DNA of 44,342 nt, taken from the NCBI GenBank assembly GCA_017477355.1, contig JAFUWA010000013.1, positions 1-44,342 of the forward strand, given 5' to 3'. The notes under the pieces were generated by a model, which saw nothing but the letters and a program-made list of their open reading frames with translations, had not been told where the DNA came from and made no database searches. Shown one piece after another: positions 24,949 to 34,759 of this stretch. A program made the translations under genes and the position numbers. How positions within the stretch are numbered: the stretch's first letter is position 1; each line of letters opens with the position of its first letter. Origin of the DNA: Clostridia bacterium (GTDB lineage Bacteria > Bacillota > Clostridia > TANB77 > CAG-508).

Positions 24949-25764
24949 ATGGAAAAGGTTAAGATTATGATTGCTGACGATAATTTAGAGTTCGTTTCAA
25001 CATTTGTAAAATTTTTAGAAGAACAAGAAGACATGGAGGTAATTGCTACGGCAAAAGATGGATTAGAAGCATATGACAAAATAACGACAATGCATCCTGA
25101 TATTGTTTTGCTAGATGTAATAATGCCTCATTTAGATGGAATAGGGGTTTTAGAAAAACTAAATAGTGAGGGGATTATGCCAACTTGTATCATGCTTTCA
25201 GCAGTTGGACAAGATGGTATTACCAAAAAGGCTTTAGCAATGGGAGCAAGTTACTATATGGTAAAACCATTTGAATTAGATGTCTTAGTAAAAAGAATTA
25301 GAGAACTAAAAAACATAACAAGATTTCCTACCAATAATTTCATTTTAAAAGATAACAATGGATTAAAATCAAATTATATCAATATATCCAATCCTAAAAC
25401 AAGAGAAAATAATTTAGAAGCATTAGTTACCAATATCATTCACGAAGTAGGAGTTCCAGCTCATATTAAAGGATATCAATATCTAAGAGATGGAATTATT
25501 ATGGTAGTGGAAGATATGGATGTATTAAATCAAATTACAAAACAATTATATCCAGATTTGGCTAAAAAACATAAGACGACACCATCTAGAGTAGAACGCG
25601 CTATTCGTCATGCAATAGAAGTTGCTTGGAATAGAGGAGAAATTAATGCAATAGAAAATATTTTCGGATATACAATTGATAGTAATAAAGGAAAACCTAC
25701 TAATAGCGAATTTATTGCAATGATAGGCGATAAAATTAGATTAGAATTAAAAAATGCATCTTAG
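24949..25764 (+). CDS. spo0A: Sporulation transcription factor Spo0A
   Basis: 271 residues. Receiver domain: IADDNLEF (Asp10/11), [11 protein letters not shown] with phosphoacceptor Asp56, and MLSAVG and YMVKPF. C-terminal DNA-binding domain: [54 protein letters not shown] and [20 protein letters not shown], virtually identical in pattern to clostridial and Bacillus Spo0A. It is activated by phosphorylation and switches cells to sporulation. AAAGGAGAGG precedes ATG 24949. This shows the lineage descends from spore formers; it does not prove the organism sporulates. Confidence 0.97.
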   Translation: MEKVKIMIADDNLEFVSTFVKFLEEQEDMEVIATAKDGLEAYDKITTMHPDIVLLDVIMPHLDGIGVLEKLNSEGIMPTCIMLSAVGQDGITKKALAMGASYYMVKPFELDVLVKRIRELKNITRFPTNNFILKDNNGLKSNYINISNPKTRENNLEALVTNIIHEVGVPAHIKGYQYLRDGIIMVVEDMDVLNQITKQLYPDLAKKHKTTPSRVERAIRHAIEVAWNRGEINAIENIFGYTIDSNKGKPTNSEFIAMIGDKIRLELKNAS

Positions 25765-25774
25765 TAAAAAATTC

Positions 25775-25918
25775 TTGACAAAGTGAGAGAAAAGTATTAT
25801 TATAATTGCAATTGGAAATGATTGCTTCTAATAGTAATACTTTTCTAATATTTATTTCGTATTTTCTAAGGCTAAATTCTGGCCAAATTAATCATTTAAA
25901 AGTTGATAAAAACAAAAT
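25775..25918 (+). promoter_or_regulatory. Promoter and leader of the sortase operon
   Basis: TTGACA (25775-25780) with a TATTATTATAAT -10 region. AAAAGTATTA (about 25790-25799) pairs with TAATACTTTT (25835-25844), so a hairpin covers the -10 to leader region and could be an operator. No other gene is seen. Confidence 0.5.
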
Positions 25919-26536
25919 ATGGGGGTGATTGTAGTTTGTTTAAAGTATAATACAAGCTTTATTAATAGTGTTAGTCTTATTTTGAGTGTTAGCATTGTTT
26001 TATGTTTTAGTATCGGAATTAGATTTGTTGAAAATAATGTTTTTTCTAAAAACACTGTTGAAAAAGAAAGAACTATAAAAATAGATGATATAGATAATAT
26101 TATAGATAATCAAATTGTTGGGAAAGAAGAGAAAATAGTTCAAGAAGAAAATGAATTTGATTGGTATATTGAAATTCCCAAGATTAGATTATATGCACCT
26201 ATTGAAGAAGGCACAGATGATGAAGTTTTAAATAGATCAGTCGGACATTTTGAAAATACTTCTAGACGAAATGGAAATTGCGGATTAGCTGCACATAACA
26301 GAGGATATAGAGTCAATTATTTTGCTAGAGTGAAGGAATTAGAAGAAGGTGATGCAATTTATTATTTTGTGGATGAGAAGAAGTATGAATATCAAATAAT
26401 AGATATTTCTATTATTTATGAAACAGATTGGTCTATGCTAGAAGATACAGAAGATAATAGAATAACTTTGATTACATGTGTTGAAAATCGTGAAGAATAT
26501 CGATTATGTGTCCAAGGAGTTTTAATAGAGAAATAA
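25919..26536 (+). CDS. Class D-type sortase
   Basis: About 205 residues with one N-terminal hydrophobic anchor (FINSVSLILSVSIVLCFSIGI). His126 (AAHNRG), Cys187 (TLITC) and Arg195 (EYRLCVQG) form the sortase triad. The start is uncertain: ATG 25919 has no SD before it, but GGGGGTG follows it, so a later codon such as GTG 25925 could be used. The enzyme joins LPxTG-type proteins to the cell wall or to each other. The gene is 20 nt upstream of the SpaA-like substrate, so the two form an operon. Confidence 0.87.
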   Translation: MGVIVVCLKYNTSFINSVSLILSVSIVLCFSIGIRFVENNVFSKNTVEKERTIKIDDIDNIIDNQIVGKEEKIVQEENEFDWYIEIPKIRLYAPIEEGTDDEVLNRSVGHFENTSRRNGNCGLAAHNRGYRVNYFARVKELEEGDAIYYFVDEKKYEYQIIDISIIYETDWSMLEDTEDNRITLITCVENREEYRLCVQGVLIEK

Positions 26537-26556
26537 AAGAAAGGAGTACATAAAAT

Positions 26557-28180
26557 ATGATAAAAAAAATTTTTGCAGGAATAATGATATTAATTATTTT
26601 AATACAAGTATTTAGTCCTTGTGCTCTAGCAATAGAGATAGAAGAGGCCGATATTATATTTACAGGAAGAATAGCTCCACCAGATTTATTATATAAAAAA
26701 TCAGATGGTACATTAGGAAGTATTAAATGTTCTATTGTTGGATATGAGAGAAATAATCAATTTTATCCAGTTTACTGTCTAGACGGAGGATTACCAGGAG
26801 CAGAGATAGAAGAATATACAGTAAATATTTCAGACTATATTAATAATGAAAAAGTTTGGAGGATTGTAACAAATGGATACCCTTATAATAATATGGGACT
26901 TTCTGATGATGATGCTTATATGGTAACTAAAATTGCAATTTATTGCGTTACAGAAAATGCTGATTTTAGTCGATATACCTATGATGAAACAAAGCCGGTT
27001 ACGGTTCAGACTTATCAAGCCTTAAAAAATTTAGTTGAAGTTGTTGCAGAAGATGAATCTATTCAAAGACAGACTGGGACAATTACTATTACAAAAGAAG
27101 GAGAATGGAGAGAAAATGAAAATTATTATTCTCAAGACTTTAAAGTACAATCTAAGCTGGAAGAAGAAAAATATGAAGTAAAGAATTTGTCTGGTTTTCC
27201 AAATGGAACAATTATTACTGATTTGCAAAATAGTCCTCAAACAGTGTTTTATCCTGAGGAAAATTTTAGAATTTTAGTTCCTAAAAGTGGATTAACGCAA
27301 GATATTCATGGTAGTTTCCAAATTGTTGGAAAGGTAAAAAATTATCCTGTTTTTTATGGAAAAGCACCTAGTGGTTATCAAAATTATACGGTTACATTCG
27401 ATAGTTTTGGGGATGAATTAGCCAAAGGAGATTTAGATATTTTTTGTAATACAGGAAGTTTAAAAGTAAATAAAATAGAAAGTCAAACAAATACTCCGAT
27501 AGAGGGTGTAAAATTTGAGTTGAGAAATCAAGATACAGATGAAGTGATTGAAAAAACAACAGATGAAAATGGAGAAATTTATTTTGAAAATTTATATCAA
27601 GGAAAATATATTTTAAAAGAATTAGAGCCAAATCCTAAATATAAAGTAAATACAGATGTTTTCGAAATGAATATAGAATATAATAAGCAATCTGAAATAA
27701 CAGTTTCAAATGAGCTCATTAAAGGGTGGTTACGAATCATTAAGCAAGATTTAGAAAATGATAATATTAGATTGAAACGGAACCAAATTTGAATTATATG
27801 ATGAAGAAATGAATTTATTAGAAGTTCTTGAAACAGATGAAAGAGGAGAGGCAATGAGCAAAGAATATCCGGTAGTAAATCGAAAGTATTATTTAAAGGA
27901 AATACAAGCTAGTGATGGATATGTTTTAGATTCTGACACTCATGAAATTCATCTAGCAGAGAATAGCATCAAAGATGTGTTTATCAAAAATGCAAAGACT
28001 CCGAAAGAAACAGAAACAATTATTGTTGAAAAAGATCCAGAACCAGAGATAATCATTATAGAAAAAGAACCAGAAGTAATTGTTCAAGAAATTGAACCAG
28101 ATCCAGTCTATGAAGAAGTGATTATTGGAGAACCACGCATTATAAAAAAGGCAGTAAAGTTACCAAGGACAGGAATGTAA
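26557..28180 (+). CDS. SpaA/Cna-B surface protein with LPRTG, +1 shift at CGG 27778
   Basis: Signal peptide (residues 1-25), a thioester-like domain with YPVYCLDGGLPG and YMVTKIAIYCV, then Cna-B/SpaA repeats: GSLKVNKIESQTNTPIEGVKFELRNQD and GWLRIIKQDLENDNIRLK, then GTKFELYDEEMNLLEVLETDERG. The zero frame reaches Lys407, then CGG (27778-27780) and ends 4 codons later at TGA. Skipping the C gives G-T-K-F-E-L-Y and the rest, about 540 residues. The C-terminal EKEPEVIVQEIEPDPVYEE linker ends in LPRTGM with no hydrophobic tail. It is probably a sortase-linked adhesin or pilin for the adjacent enzyme. Confidence 0.83.
27778..27780 (+). other. In-frame CGG, +1 frameshift site 3 (SpaA-like)
   Basis: Zero-frame reading is TTG AAA CGG AAC CAA ATT TGA. 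The protein continues as AAA (C) GGA ACC AAA TTT, restoring K-G-T-K-F-E-L. Confidence 0.88.
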
Positions 28181-28185
28181 AGAAA

Positions 28186-28222
28186 AAAGAAATTTTAGGA
28201 GATTCCTAAAATTTCTTTTGCT
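28186..28222. terminator. Bidirectional terminator, SpaA-like gene and pflA
   Basis: AAAGAAATTTTAGGA (28186-28200) and TCCTAAAATTTCTTT (28204-28218) around a GAT loop, flanked by A and T runs. It overlaps the pflA stop codon. Confidence 0.85.
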
Positions 28223-28914
28223 TTATCTATATCTTTTTGATTAGCTACTCTAACTCCTTCTAATGGATAAGGAACACCTAAATTATCCCATTTATATTTT
28301 CCAAAATCATGATAGGGAAGAAGTTCCACTTTTTCTACTGTATCTAAAGATTTTATAAAATCTTTTAATTGAAGCAGATCTTCTTTTTTGTCAGTATAAC
28401 CTGGTACAATAACTTGTCTAATCCAAATTGGAATTTTGTGATTACTTAAATATCTTGCAAAGTTAAGATTATTTGCATTAGATTGCCCTGTTAAATCAAC
28501 AGATTTAATACTATTAATATGTTTTACATCTAATAAAACTAAATCTGTTACTTCTAATAGTTCTTTAATCTCTTCTGTAATAGGAAGACTACCAGCAGTA
28601 TCAATACAAGTATGAATTCCTTCTTTATGCAAGAGCTTAAATAATTCTTTGACAAATTTTGCTTGTAAAAGAGGTTCGCCACCAGAGACGGTAACACCAC
28701 CATTAGAGGATTTCATGTAGGGGATAGAGTGATGAATGCGCTTTATAATTTCATCAATACTGACAACTTCACCACCAAACTCATCCCAAGTATCTCTATT
28801 ATGACAATATTTGCATTTTAAGGGACAGCCTTGGAGAAATACAACAAATCGTATTCCAGGTCCGTCAAGGGTTCCAAAACTTTCAGTTGAGTGCAGACGA
28901 CAAGTTACTTCCAT
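28195..28914 (-). CDS. pflA: Pyruvate formate-lyase-activating enzyme
   Basis: 239 residues, radical SAM. GCPLKCKYCHNRDTW carries the C-x3-C-x2-C cluster, GGVTVSGGEPLLQ the conserved GGEP, and HTCIDTAGSLP and VVLLDVKHI-like segments follow. It uses SAM and [4Fe-4S] to install the glycyl radical on PflB under anaerobic conditions. The GAAGG SD fits. It is 30 nt downstream of pflB on the same strand, so they form one operon, transcribed leftward. Confidence 0.96.
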   Translation of the reverse strand: MEVTCRLHSTESFGTLDGPGIRFVVFLQGCPLKCKYCHNRDTWDEFGGEVVSIDEIIKRIHHSIPYMKSSNGGVTVSGGEPLLQAKFVKELFKLLHKEGIHTCIDTAGSLPITEEIKELLEVTDLVLLDVKHINSIKSVDLTGQSNANNLNFARYLSNHKIPIWIRQVIVPGYTDKKEDLLQLKDFIKSLDTVEKVELLPYHDFGKYKWDNLGVPYPLEGVRVANQKDIDKAKEILGIS

Positions 28915-28944
28915 TTATACATCCTTCTTTCCTAAATATTGTGT

Positions 28945-31179
28945 TTATAGTCTTTCATGAATTGTTCTATTAATAACATCAAGTTGTTGCTCGCGAGTTA
29001 ATTTTACAAAGTTAACAGCATATCCTGAAACACGAATTGTCAATTGAGGATATTTTTCTGGATGATCCATTGCATCCAAAAGTAGTTCTCTATTAAATAC
29101 ATTGACATTGATGTGATGAGGATGTTGTACAAAATATCCATCTAGTAATCCAGTTAGATTATTAATTTTTTCTTGTTCTGTATGGCCAAGCGTATTTGGC
29201 GTAATTGCAAATGTATAAGAAATACCATCTTCAGCATACTTATATTGCAATTTTGTCATTGTATTTAATACAGCAACAGCACCGTGAGTATCTCTGCCAT
29301 GAATTGGATTTGCACCTGGTCCAAATGGTGCACCTGCTTTTCTTCCATCAGGAGTGCTTCCAGTTGCTTTTCCATAAACAACATTTGAAGTGATTGTTAG
29401 AATTGACATGGTAGGTTTTGAATTTTTATAAGTAGGTAATTTTTTTAATTTATTCATAAATGTTTTTTCAATTTCTACTGCAATAGAATCTACTCTGTCA
29501 TCATCATTACCATATTTTGGATAGTCACCTTCAATTTCATAATCTACAGCTAGTCCAGTTTCATCTCTAATTACTTTTACTTTTGCATATTTCATAGCAG
29601 AAAAACTATCAGCAACAACTGAAAGACCAGCAATTCCACATGCCATTGTACGAAGAATATTTCTATCATGTAAAGCCATTTCTAGGCTTTCATAAGCATA
29701 TTTATCATGCATATAATGAATAATATTTAATGCGTTAACATAGGTTTTAGCAACATAATCCATCATTTGATCAAATCTTTCCCAAACTTCATCATAATTT
29801 AAATATTCAGAAGTAATAGGAGCAAATTTTGGGGTAATTTGTTTTCCAGATACCTCATCTCTACCACCGTTGATAGCATAAGTTAGCGTTTTGGCTAGGT
29901 TTGCTCTAGCACCAAAGAACTGCATTTGCTTTCCGATTCTCATAGCTGATACGCAACAAGCAATTCCATAATCATCACCCCAATATTCTCTCATTAAATC
30001 ATCATTTTCATATTGAATTGCACTTGTTTTAATACTCATTTTTGAACAAAAGTCTTTAAAGTTCTTAGGAAAATTGCAAGACCAAAGAACTGTTAAATTA
30101 GGCTCTGGAGCAGGCCCTAAGTTATTTAAAGTATGTAAAACTCTAAAAGAATTTTTAGTCACTAAAGTTCTTCCATCAATACCTTGGCCACCAATACTTT
30201 CAGTAACCCAAACTGGGTCACCACTAAATAATTGGTCATATTCAGGAGTCCTCAAGAATCTTACCATTCTCAATTTCATAACAAAATGATCCATTAATTC
30301 TTGAGCTGTATTTTCTGTTAAGATTCCGTTTTTTAAATCTCTTTCAATATAAATATCTAAAAAAGTAGAATTTCTACCGATACTCATTGCAGCTCCGTTT
30401 TGTTGTTTGATTGCTCCTAAATATCCAAAGTATAACCATTGAATTGCTTCTTTAGCATTTCTGGCTGGCTTAGAAATATCAAATCCATATTTTTCTGCCA
30501 TGATTTTTAATTCTTCTAAAGCAGCTATTTGATCATGAATTTCTTCTCTTTCACGAATTAAATTTTCTGTAATGCATTCGCTTGTAGCTTCAGCATATTG
30601 TGCTTTTTTATCTTCAATAAGAGTGTCAACTCCATAAAGAGCAACTCTTCTATAGTCACCAATGATTCTTCCACGTCCATAACCATCTGGAAGACCTGTG
30701 ATTAGATGAGAACTTCTTGCAGCTCGAATTTCAGGAGTATATGCTGCAAAAACACCATCATTATGTGTTCTTCTATAATGGTGATAAATATCTTCGATTT
30801 TATCAGAAACTTTCCTGTTATAAGCTTCACAAGATTTTTCAACGATTCTAATACCACCTTCTGGCATAATTGCTCTTTTTAAAGGAGCATCTGTTTGTAG
30901 TCCTACAATTTCTTCCAGATTTTTATCTATATATCCAGCATCATGGCTAGAAATAGTGGATGCAATATCACAAGAGATATCTAAAACACCACCATTGTCT
31001 TTTTCTTTTTGATATAGTTTTAGAACTTTGTTCCAAAGCTTCTTTGTTTTTTCCGTAGGGGAAACTAAAAAGCTTTCATCTCCTGAATAAGGAGTGTAGT
31101 TTTTTTGGATAAAATCTCTTACATCAATTTCATCTTGCCAATTGCCTTCTTCAAATCCTTTCCATTCTTCAAATTGCAT
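28945..31179 (-). CDS. pflB: Formate C-acetyltransferase (pyruvate formate-lyase)
   Basis: 744 residues, normal length. ACCVSAM holds the two active-site cysteines ([12 protein letters not shown]), and the C-terminal [12 protein letters not shown] holds the glycyl radical (Gly719). The enzyme splits pyruvate plus CoA into acetyl-CoA and formate; with ldh it gives the mixed fermentation expected of an anaerobe. AGGAGG precedes ATG. Arginine codons include no CGG. The upstream region contains the 31278-31411 structured element. Confidence 0.97.
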   Translation of the reverse strand: MQFEEWKGFEEGNWQDEIDVRDFIQKNYTPYSGDESFLVSPTEKTKKLWNKVLKLYQKEKDNGGVLDISCDIASTISSHDAGYIDKNLEEIVGLQTDAPLKRAIMPEGGIRIVEKSCEAYNRKVSDKIEDIYHHYRRTHNDGVFAAYTPEIRAARSSHLITGLPDGYGRGRIIGDYRRVALYGVDTLIEDKKAQYAEATSECITENLIREREEIHDQIAALEELKIMAEKYGFDISKPARNAKEAIQWLYFGYLGAIKQQNGAAMSIGRNSTFLDIYIERDLKNGILTENTAQELMDHFVMKLRMVRFLRTPEYDQLFSGDPVWVTESIGGQGIDGRTLVTKNSFRVLHTLNNLGPAPEPNLTVLWSCNFPKNFKDFCSKMSIKTSAIQYENDDLMREYWGDDYGIACCVSAMRIGKQMQFFGARANLAKTLTYAINGGRDEVSGKQITPKFAPITSEYLNYDEVWERFDQMMDYVAKTYVNALNIIHYMHDKYAYESLEMALHDRNILRTMACGIAGLSVVADSFSAMKYAKVKVIRDETGLAVDYEIEGDYPKYGNDDDRVDSIAVEIEKTFMNKLKKLPTYKNSKPTMSILTITSNVVYGKATGSTPDGRKAGAPFGPGANPIHGRDTHGAVAVLNTMTKLQYKYAEDGISYTFAITPNTLGHTEQEKINNLTGLLDGYFVQHPHHINVNVFNRELLLDAMDHPEKYPQLTIRVSGYAVNFVKLTREQQLDVINRTIHERL

Positions 31180-31486
31180 AGTTAAACCTCCTAAAATTTA
31201 TATTTGCTTTTGTCTATTTGTGTCAAATTATTTTACCATACGGAATGACAAAAAACAACAATTTGTTTACGTAAGTATTTAAAAAGTTATACATAATTTT
31301 TGAAAGAGATGAGGATATATTTTTCTGTAAATTGAGAATCAATTTGCGTTTAGAAAAATGTAGCGGATGCGTCCGAAATCGATTGATAAAATTGATGTAT
31401 AACTTTTTAAAATGCTATTGTAATAATTTTTTATTTAAGATATAATTATTTTGTGAATTTATATACAAAAGAAAGGAAAATTTACT
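31180..31486. promoter_or_regulatory. Divergent pflB/clpB intergenic region
   Basis: 307 nt with no gene. It holds structured element copy 1 (31278-31411) and the clpB promoter TTGTAA (31418-31423) / TATAAT (31441-31446), 17-nt spacer. I saw no CIRCE box. Confidence 0.65.
31278..31411 (+). ncRNA. Structured element, copy 1
   Basis: Arms TTTAAAAAGTTATACAT (31278-31294) and ATGTATAACTTTTTAAA (31395-31411) pair perfectly over 17 bp. Inside, nested pairs include AUUUUUCU/AGAAAAAU, GUAAAUUGA/UCAAUUUGC and GGAUGCGUCC. Copy 2 is at 43674-43804 on the minus strand. No protein is encoded. The orientation is chosen because two variable pairs are G-U wobbles in this direction but mismatches in the other. 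Confidence 0.65.
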
Positions 31487-34159
31487 ATGGATATTTCTAA
31501 TTTTACAGATACAGCAAGAGCCATTCTTACGGGTTCAAGCACACTAGCTATTCAAAATCAAAATGCGGAAATTACATCATACCATTTAGTTTGTGTTATG
31601 TTAGATAAAAAAGATAATTTTATCTATCAGTTATTGACGAAAATGGATGTTGAGGTTGAGAAATTTAGGCAACTTGTTGAAGATGAGCTGTCAGTATTGC
31701 CTCAACCTGGACAAAGTAATGGAATGCGTTTCTCAAGAGATGTTGAGAAGGTTTTAGAAGATGCTGAAAAAGCAAGTCAAAGTATGAGGGATAGTTTTAT
31801 AGCTCCAGAGCATCTTTTCTTAGGGATTCTTGATTATGCTCCAGACGAATTGAAAAAATTACTAAAACTTTATCAAATTACAAAACATAAATTTTTAGGT
31901 GCCTTGAAAGATGTTAATGATAACAGTAAAGTAAAAGTAGATCCTGAAGAAGAGGAAGAAAGCAATTTAAATATTCTTTCTAAGTTTGGAAAGAACTTAA
32001 CAGAACTTGCGAAAGAAAACAAGTTAGAACCTGTTATTGGTAGAGATGATGAAATTAGAAATGTTATTAGAATATTAACAAGAAAAACCAAAAATAACCC
32101 AGTATTAATTGGTGAACCTCGGAGTACGGAAAGACAGCAATTGTTGAAGGGTTAGCTCATAGAATTATCAGAGGTGACGTTCCAACAAGTTTGAAAGGAA
32201 AGACGATTTTTTCTTTAGACTTAGGACTTTTAATTGCTGGTGCCAAATATAGAGGTGAATTTGAAGAAAGATTAAAAGGAATTATGGATGAACTAGATAA
32301 ATCTCATGGAGATATCCTTTTATTTATCGATGAAATCCATAATTTAGTTGGAGCTGGAAAAACAGATGGAGCAATGGATGCAAGTAATTTATTGAAACCA
32401 AAACTTGCACGTCGGAGAACTTCATTGTATGGGTGCTACAACAGTAGATGAGTATAGAGAATATATTGAGAAAGATCCAGCTTTAGCTAGACGTTTCCAA
32501 CAAGTTTCAGTTCCTGAGCCAACAATTGATGATGCAATTACAATTCTTCGTGGTATTCAAGAGAAATTTGAAATCTATCATGGAGTTAAAATTCAAGATC
32601 AAGCGATTGTTGCTGCAGTAACATTATCTAATAGATATATTACAGATAGATATTTACCAGATAAGGCAATTGACTTAATTGATGAAGCTTGCAGTTTGAT
32701 TAGAACAGAAATGGAATCAATGCCAGTAGAATTAGATCAGATTTCTAGAAAAATTATGCAATTAGAAGTTGAGGAAGCGGCACTTTCTCGTGAAGAGGAG
32801 GAAGTTTCTAAGGTTCGTTTGGCTAAGATTCAAGACGAGTTAGTGAAACAGAGAGCTGCATTCCAGAATAAAAAAGCAAAATGGGATATTGAGAAAAAGA
32901 ATATTTCTAGAATTCAGAAATTAAAAGCTAAAATTGATGAAGTAAATGCGCAAATTGAGCAAGCAGAACGTGAATATAATTTGAATAAAGTAGCAGAATT
33001 ACGTTATTCAACACTTCCAAACTTAAAACAAGTCTTAGAACAAGAAGAAAAAGAAATTGAAAAAGAACAAGGTGGAAAGAGCACTCTTTTAAGAAATAAA
33101 GTAACAGAAGAAGAAATACAACAAATTGTTTCAAAATGGACTGGAATTCCAGTAACAAGAATGTCTCAAGGTGAGAAAGAAAAATTATTGAACTTAGAAG
33201 ATACTTTACATGAAAGTGTTGTTGGACAGGATGAAGCAGTTAAGAAAGTAGCTGAGTCAATTCTTCGTTCAAAAGCAGGAATTGCTAATCCAAATAGGCC
33301 AATTGGTTCTTTCTTATTCTTGGGACCTAGTGGTGTCGGTAAAACAGAGCTTGCAAAAACACTTGCCCGTAACTTGTTTGATGATGAGAAGAATATGATT
33401 CGTTTTGATATGTCTGAATATATGGAAAAATTTAGCGTTACTAGATTAATTGGTGCACCTCCAGGATATGTTGGTTATGAAGAGGGGGGACAATTAACAG
33501 AAGCTGTTCGTCATAAACCATATTGTGTATTGTTATTTGATGAGGTAGAAAAAGCCCATCCAGATGTATTTAATATCTTTTTACAAATGTTAGATGATGG
33601 AAGATTAACAGATTCTCAAGGAAGAACAGTTGATTTCAAGAATACAATTGTTATTTTAACATCTAATATGGGAGCTCAGAAAATACTAGATAGTATTTCT
33701 AAAACTGGAAAAATTGCAGAAAATATCAAAGAAGAGATTAAAACAGATTTACGTTCATAATTTAGACCAGAGTTCTTAAACAGATTAGATGAAATCATCT
33801 TCTTCCAAGCATTGGCTAAGACTCAAGTATTTAACATTGTAAAATTATTGTTAAAAGGATTAATTGGAAGACTAGCAGAACAGGATATTATAATGACGGT
33901 TTCTGATGATGTCGTAAAATGGATTGTAGAAGAAGGTTATGACATCAATTATGGTGCAAGACCTTTAAAGAGAACAATTCAAGATGAAATTGAAACAAGA
34001 GTCAGTCGTTCTATTGTTGCAGATGAGATTCGTAAAAAAGATTGTTTTGAAATTGTTATAAATAAAGATAATGAATTAGAAATAAAAAAATTTAAAAAAG
34101 ATACATCAGTAAATGCTGCGATACAGCAAAATAATGAAGGAAAGGATAATTCGAATTAG
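31487..34159 (+). CDS. clpB: ClpB disaggregase with three CGG +1 shifts and an in-frame TAA
   Basis: About 889 residues when read across all sites. Clp_N domain (1-150), then the first AAA+ domain, coiled-coil M domain ([20 protein letters not shown] to [10 protein letters not shown]), and the second AAA+ domain ([46 protein letters not shown]). Shifts: CGG 32120 and 32127 within the first Walker A (GEP, then G-V-G-K-T-A) and CGG 32413 ([12 protein letters not shown]). TAA at 33758-33760 lies between LRS and [15 protein letters not shown]. ClpB with DnaK resolves aggregates. Every conserved motif is intact except at these sites, so decay seems unlikely. Confidence 0.88.
32120..32122 (+). other. 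In-frame CGG, +1 site 4 (ClpB Walker A, first)
   Basis: GGT GAA CCT CGG AGT; the +1 reading is CCT (C) GGA GTA, the first glycine of G-V-G-K-T. Confidence 0.9.
32127..32129 (+). other. In-frame CGG, +1 site 5 (ClpB Walker A, second)
   Basis: After the first shift the new frame reads GGA GTA CGG AAA; again skipping the C gives GGA AAG ACA (G-K-T). Only 7 nt after site 4. Confidence 0.9.
32413..32415 (+). other. In-frame CGG, +1 site 6 (ClpB, ARGELHC)
   Basis: GCA CGT CGG AGA ACT; +1 reading CGT (C) GGA GAA CTT CAT gives the conserved R-G-E-L-H. Confidence 0.9.
33758..33760 (+). other. In-frame TAA in clpB
   Basis: Codons TCA TAA TTT AGA CCA GAG; zero frame continues [13 protein letters not shown], a highly conserved AAA+ segment. 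Codon 757 of the combined reading. Confidence 0.88.
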
Positions 34160-34198
34160 AAGCGAGTATTGCGCTTATCATTCGAATGACTGTGAGTA

Positions 34199-34738
34199 AT
34201 GCCAGAAGCGAGAGAAGTAATAGAAGCAAGAGAACATACAAATGATAAAAAATATTATGAAGAACTTGTAAAAACAATGCCACTTTTAATAGAATGGGCA
34301 AATGATGAAATTAGAGACGATAAGACAATTTTACTAGAGGCAGTAAAAGTAGATGGTGGTGCATTGGAATTTGCATCAGATAGATTAAAAGATGACAAAG
34401 ATATTTTGCTAGAAGCTGTAAACCAAGCAGGGTGGACAGCTTGCTATGCATCAGATAGGTTAAAGGCTGATAAAGATGTAATGATAACAGCAGCTAAGAA
34501 CGATGGACAAGTATTATACTTTGCATCTCAAGAATTGAGAGACGATAAAGATATGGTAATAGCAGCAGTTAGTCAAAAATCAATTATATTGAAGTATGCA
34601 AGTTTGAGACTAAGAAAAGATAAAGATGTCGCTATTGCAGCATTGAAGCAGAGTAAAAAGTGCTTAGAATATATTGATGAAGAGTTACAGAAAGATGAAG
34701 ATATTCAAAAAATTTTAAATCCGGAAGAAGCAAAATAA
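34199..34738 (+). CDS. DUF4116-type repeat protein
   Basis: About 179 residues made of about five 25-residue repeats, each with the pattern ASxRLKDDKDILLEAVxxxG or LRDDKDMVIAAVS (e.g. FASDRLKDDKDILLEAVNQAG, YASDRLKADKDVMITAAKNDG, YASLRLRKDKDVAIAALKQ). The repeats match DUF4116, of unknown role, probably a helical binding surface. The ATG has no clear SD, and an in-frame TGA just upstream prevents an earlier start. It follows clpB by 39 nt. Confidence 0.8.
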   Translation: MPEAREVIEAREHTNDKKYYEELVKTMPLLIEWANDEIRDDKTILLEAVKVDGGALEFASDRLKDDKDILLEAVNQAGWTACYASDRLKADKDVMITAAKNDGQVLYFASQELRDDKDMVIAAVSQKSIILKYASLRLRKDKDVAIAALKQSKKCLEYIDEELQKDEDIQKILNPEEAK

Positions 34739-34759
34739 TGTACATAAGGAGAAACTAGA

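Noticed and set aside
28181-28260. A further frameshift after LPRTG that would give a hydrophobic sortase tail.
   Set aside because: A +1 reading gives a short hydrophobic stretch, but it is the antisense of the pflA 3' end and runs through the terminator; there is no CGG there.
31278-31411. Copy 1 of the structured element as a riboswitch in the clpB or pflB leader.
   Set aside because: It lies upstream of the clpB -35 box, so it is not in that leader, and the pairing changes do not fit the minus strand needed for pflB.
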